Shown here one piece after another: positions 61,529-64,000 of a DNA stretch of 64,000 bases. The stretch's first letter is position 1. Each line of letters begins with the position of its first letter. This stretch comes from Kitasatospora cinereorecta (GTDB taxonomy: Bacteria > Actinomycetota > Actinomycetes > Streptomycetales > Streptomycetaceae). The translations under genes were made by a program, and so were the position numbers. The notes below the pieces were generated by a model. That model did no database searches, had not been told where the DNA came from, and saw only the letters and a program-made list of their open reading frames with translations. Where the stretch lies: NCBI RefSeq assembly GCF_024172095.1, contig NZ_JAMZDX010000002.1, positions 1,302,001-1,366,000 of the forward strand, written 5' to 3'.

Positions 61529-63753
61529 CCGGCCGCAGGCTGCGGGTGGTGGTGTGCGGGACGACGTTCGGGCAGTTCTACCTGGCCGCGATCGCCGCGC
61601 TGCCCGAGGAGTTCGAGCTCGCGGGCATTCTCGCCCGGGGCGGCGAGCGCTCCGTGGAGTGCGCCCGACGCCACGGCGTGCCGCTGTATGCCGAGGTGGC
61701 GCAGCTGCCGGACGACATCGACCTCGCCTGCGTGGTCGTGCGGTCCGGCGTGATGGGGGGCTCGGGCAGCGACCTGGCACAGGCGCTCATGGCGCGGGGC
61801 ATCCACGTCGTCCAGGAGCAGCCCGTGCACCACGACGACCTCGCCGCCTGCCTGCGCACCGCGCGCCGGCACGGCGTCCGCTACCGGCTCGGCGACCTGT
61901 ACGTGCGACTGCCCGCGGTGCGCTGGTTCGCGGCGGCGGCACGGGCGCTGCTCAACCGGCAGCACGCCGTGTACGTGGACGCGGCCTGCTCGATGCAGGT
62001 GGCCTTCCCGCTGGTGCACCTGCTCGGGGACGCGCTGGGCGGCGTCCGGCCGTGGCGGCTCGACCCGGCGGGCGGGCAGGACGCGCCGTTCACCGTGCTC
62101 GCCGGTGAGGTGAGCGGCGTGCCGCTCACCCTGCGGGTGCACAACCAGGTCGATCCGGCCGACCCCGACAACCACATCCATCTGCTGCACCGGGTGACCA
62201 TCGGCACGGACGGCGGCGCGCTCACGCTCACCGACACCCACGGGCCGGTCACCTGGATCCCCCGGCTGCACATCCCGGACGCGGTCAAGCACCGCTTCGA
62301 CATGACCGGCCCGGGCACGGGGCACCTGGGCGAGCCGAGCACGGTCGTCCTGGGGCCGGCGCAGCCGCCCGCCTACCGGCGGATCCTGGGCGAGCTGTGG
62401 CCCGCCGCGATCGGGGCCGACCTGCTCGCCCAGCGGGCCGCGATCCTGGGCCTGCCCGGCGCGGAGCGCCCGGAGCAGTACCACCTCGCGCTGTGTCGGC
62501 TCTGGCAGGACGTCACCGCCGCCGCCGGCTACCCGTCGCTCCGGCCCGCCCAGACCCACCGGCCGCTGCCGGTCGCGGAGTTGATCGCGGCGGTGGCGGA
62601 CATCGAGGACGAGACGGTGGCCGGGAGCGACAACGCGGGCGACCCGATCGACGCCGCCGCGCAGGCCGCCGAACGCACCGCACACGGCATCACCGCCGAG
62701 GGGACCCGCACCTTCGTGGAGCGGTTGGACGAAGCCGTCCTCTCCTCCGTGGCCCTGGCGTTCCAGCGGTGCGGCCTCCTCGAGCCGTCCGGGCCCGGCC
62801 GCCCGGCGGCCGAGATCCTCGCCGCCGCCCGGACCGCGCCGCAGCACCACGCGCTGGTCGAACGCTGGCTCGGCATTCTGGCCGAACACGGCCTGGCCCG
62901 GCGGGAGTCGGAGCGGTTCCTCGCCGCCGGGCCGATCGAGGAGACGGCCGTGGCCCGCTCCTGGGAGCTGGCCGCCGACGCCTGGACCGGCGGGCTCGGA
63001 TCGGCCGCGTTCATCGACTACCTGCGGGCCAACGCCGAGCACCTGCCCGAGCTGATGAGCGGCGAGCAGCACCCGGCCCTGCTGCTCTTCCCCGAGGGCC
63101 GGACCGACCTGGCGGACGCCGTCTACCGGGAGACCGCCACCGCCCGCTACCTCAATGCCGCCGTGGCCGAGGCCGTACGGCGGATCGCCGAGGCCGCGCC
63201 GCGCCCGCTGCGGATCCTGGAGGTCGGCGCGGGCACCGGGGCGACCACCGATGCGGTCCTCGCGCAGCTCACGGAGGCCGACTATCTGTTCACCGACCTC
63301 TCGCAGTTCTTCCTCGCCCCCGCGCGGGAACGCTTCGCCGGGCGGCCGGGGCTGCGCTTCGCGGTGTTCGACATCGACCGCCCGGCCGCGGCCCAGGGGC
63401 TCGCGCCCGACTCCTTCGACGTGGTCATCGCCGCCGGAGTGCTCAACAACGCCTGCGACGCCGACGCCACCGTCCGCGAACTGGTAAAGCTGCTGGCCCC
63501 GGGCGGGCGGCTGCTGATCACCGAGCCGACCAGGGAGCACCTGGAGATCCTGGCCTCCCAGGCGTTCATGATGACCCCGCCCCAGGACGCCCGTCGCGAG
63601 TCCGGCACCACCTTCCTCAGCCGCGCGCAGTGGTCGGACGTACTCACCGGCGCCGGCCTCGGCGACGTACGGACCCTGCCCGCCGAGGACCATCCACTGG
63701 CACCGCTCGGCCAACGGCTGTTCGCTGCCCGGAAGGAGGGCGGCCCGTGCTGA
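61525..63753 (+). CDS. Thiazolinyl imide reductase fused to a methyltransferase
   Basis: A 742-residue fusion. Residues 1-365 match Irp3/YbtU/PchG-type reductases (LRVVVCGTTFGQFYLAAIAAL at the start; GIHVVQEQPVHHDDLAACL near 98), which reduce a thiazoline to a thiazolidine on the NRPS using NADPH. Residues about 375-742 are a helical module plus SAM methyltransferase (LRILEVGAGTGATTDAVL near 565), related to the 37978 protein. GTG follows GAGGAGG and overlaps the preceding stop by 4 bp. The fusion would couple reduction and methylation. Confidence 0.88.
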   Translation: MTGRRLRVVVCGTTFGQFYLAAIAALPEEFELAGILARGGERSVECARRHGVPLYAEVAQLPDDIDLACVVVRSGVMGGSGSDLAQALMARGIHVVQEQPVHHDDLAACLRTARRHGVRYRLGDLYVRLPAVRWFAAAARALLNRQHAVYVDAACSMQVAFPLVHLLGDALGGVRPWRLDPAGGQDAPFTVLAGEVSGVPLTLRVHNQVDPADPDNHIHLLHRVTIGTDGGALTLTDTHGPVTWIPRLHIPDAVKHRFDMTGPGTGHLGEPSTVVLGPAQPPAYRRILGELWPAAIGADLLAQRAAILGLPGAERPEQYHLALCRLWQDVTAAAGYPSLRPAQTHRPLPVAELIAAVADIEDETVAGSDNAGDPIDAAAQAAERTAHGITAEGTRTFVERLDEAVLSSVALAFQRCGLLEPSGPGRPAAEILAAARTAPQHHALVERWLGILAEHGLARRESERFLAAGPIEETAVARSWELAADAWTGGLGSAAFIDYLRANAEHLPELMSGEQHPALLLFPEGRTDLADAVYRETATARYLNAAVAEAVRRIAEAAPRPLRILEVGAGTGATTDAVLAQLTEADYLFTDLSQFFLAPARERFAGRPGLRFAVFDIDRPAAAQGLAPDSFDVVIAAGVLNNACDADATVRELVKLLAPGGRLLITEPTREHLEILASQAFMMTPPQDARRESGTTFLSRAQWSDVLTGAGLGDVRTLPAEDHPLAPLGQRLFAARKEGGPC

Positions 63754-64000
63754 GAGCCGGCCACATCCTCTGCAAGGTCGACGACATCCACGCCGCCGTG
63801 CGGGACTTCGAGGAGCTCGGCTTCACCATGGCGTGGGGCGGCGCACCCGACTGGGCGCACAACGCGCTGCTCTGGTTCGAGTCCGGACCGTTCATCGAGC
63901 TCTTCGAACTGCCCGCCCGCTTCGGCCTGCTGCGGCACCCCTTCGCCCTCCGCCACGGCCGAGCGGCCGGTGAGCGCCTCGCCCGCTGGGCGCGCCCGGG
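63747..64000 (+). CDS. Glyoxalase/VOC-like protein, partial (3' end outside window)
   Basis: Eighty-four codons are visible. VLRAGHILCKVDDIHAAVRDFEELGFTMAWG is a VOC/glyoxalase-like beta-alpha-beta start, and HNALLWFESGPFIELFEL continues it. GTG 63747 overlaps the preceding stop by 7 bp with GGAGGG upstream. Cut by the window end. It may be a tailoring or resistance function of the metallophore operon. Confidence 0.7.
   Translation, partial: MLRAGHILCKVDDIHAAVRDFEELGFTMAWGGAPDWAHNALLWFESGPFIELFELPARFGLLRHPFALRHGRAAGERLARWARP

Overview
The window is about 72% GC by impression, with tight head-to-tail operons, many GTG starts, Tat signal peptides and a zinc-free ribosomal protein paralogue set. 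This fits an actinomycete of the Streptomycetaceae (Streptomyces or Kitasatospora). No phage, integrase, tRNA, rRNA or CRISPR array was seen.

Region 1 (1-8.75 kb) is a sugar-uptake locus on the minus strand: a secreted GH95-like glycosidase (cut by the window start), a Gfo/Idh/MocA oxidoreductase, two CUT1 permeases and a lipoprotein binding protein. A divergent ROK-family repressor faces it, and a palindromic operator candidate lies between them.

Region 2 (8.8-28.9 kb) is a thiopeptide-type RiPP cluster. Two nearly identical 55-residue precursors (25087-25480) carry extremely Cys-rich cores. Downstream, in one translationally coupled minus-strand operon, come an ocin-ThiF-like leader-recognition protein, two YcaO cyclodehydratases, two SagB-like azoline dehydrogenases, two LanB-type dehydratases and two short LanB-C-like proteins. 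An LLM monooxygenase heads the operon, a cobalamin-dependent radical SAM enzyme diverges from it, and an HxlR regulator follows it. Only one precursor has the C-terminal Ser that a thiopeptide pyridine ring needs.

Region 3 (29-33.6 kb) holds a Tat-exported FAD oxidase of the cholesterol-oxidase type and four small genes of unknown function, the last apparently decayed.

Region 4 (33.8-64 kb) is a zinc-starvation island. Six Zur-box-like palindromes were read by eye. They precede the cysteine-poor ribosomal proteins (L31B, L33, L28, S14, S18, L32) with two COG0523 proteins, a methyltransferase fusion, a permease pair, znuABC-zur, a family-5 substrate importer with a permease-ATPase-ATPase fusion, and a large NRPS. 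The NRPS (ArCP-Cy-A-PCP-Cy-A[MT]-PCP), a thioesterase, a saccharopine-dehydrogenase-like protein and a thiazolinyl imide reductase-methyltransferase fusion look like a yersiniabactin/coelibactin-type metallophore pathway. It runs off the right edge. The inferred logic is that under zinc limitation the cell swaps zinc ribosomal proteins, activates high-affinity uptake and makes and re-imports a zincophore.
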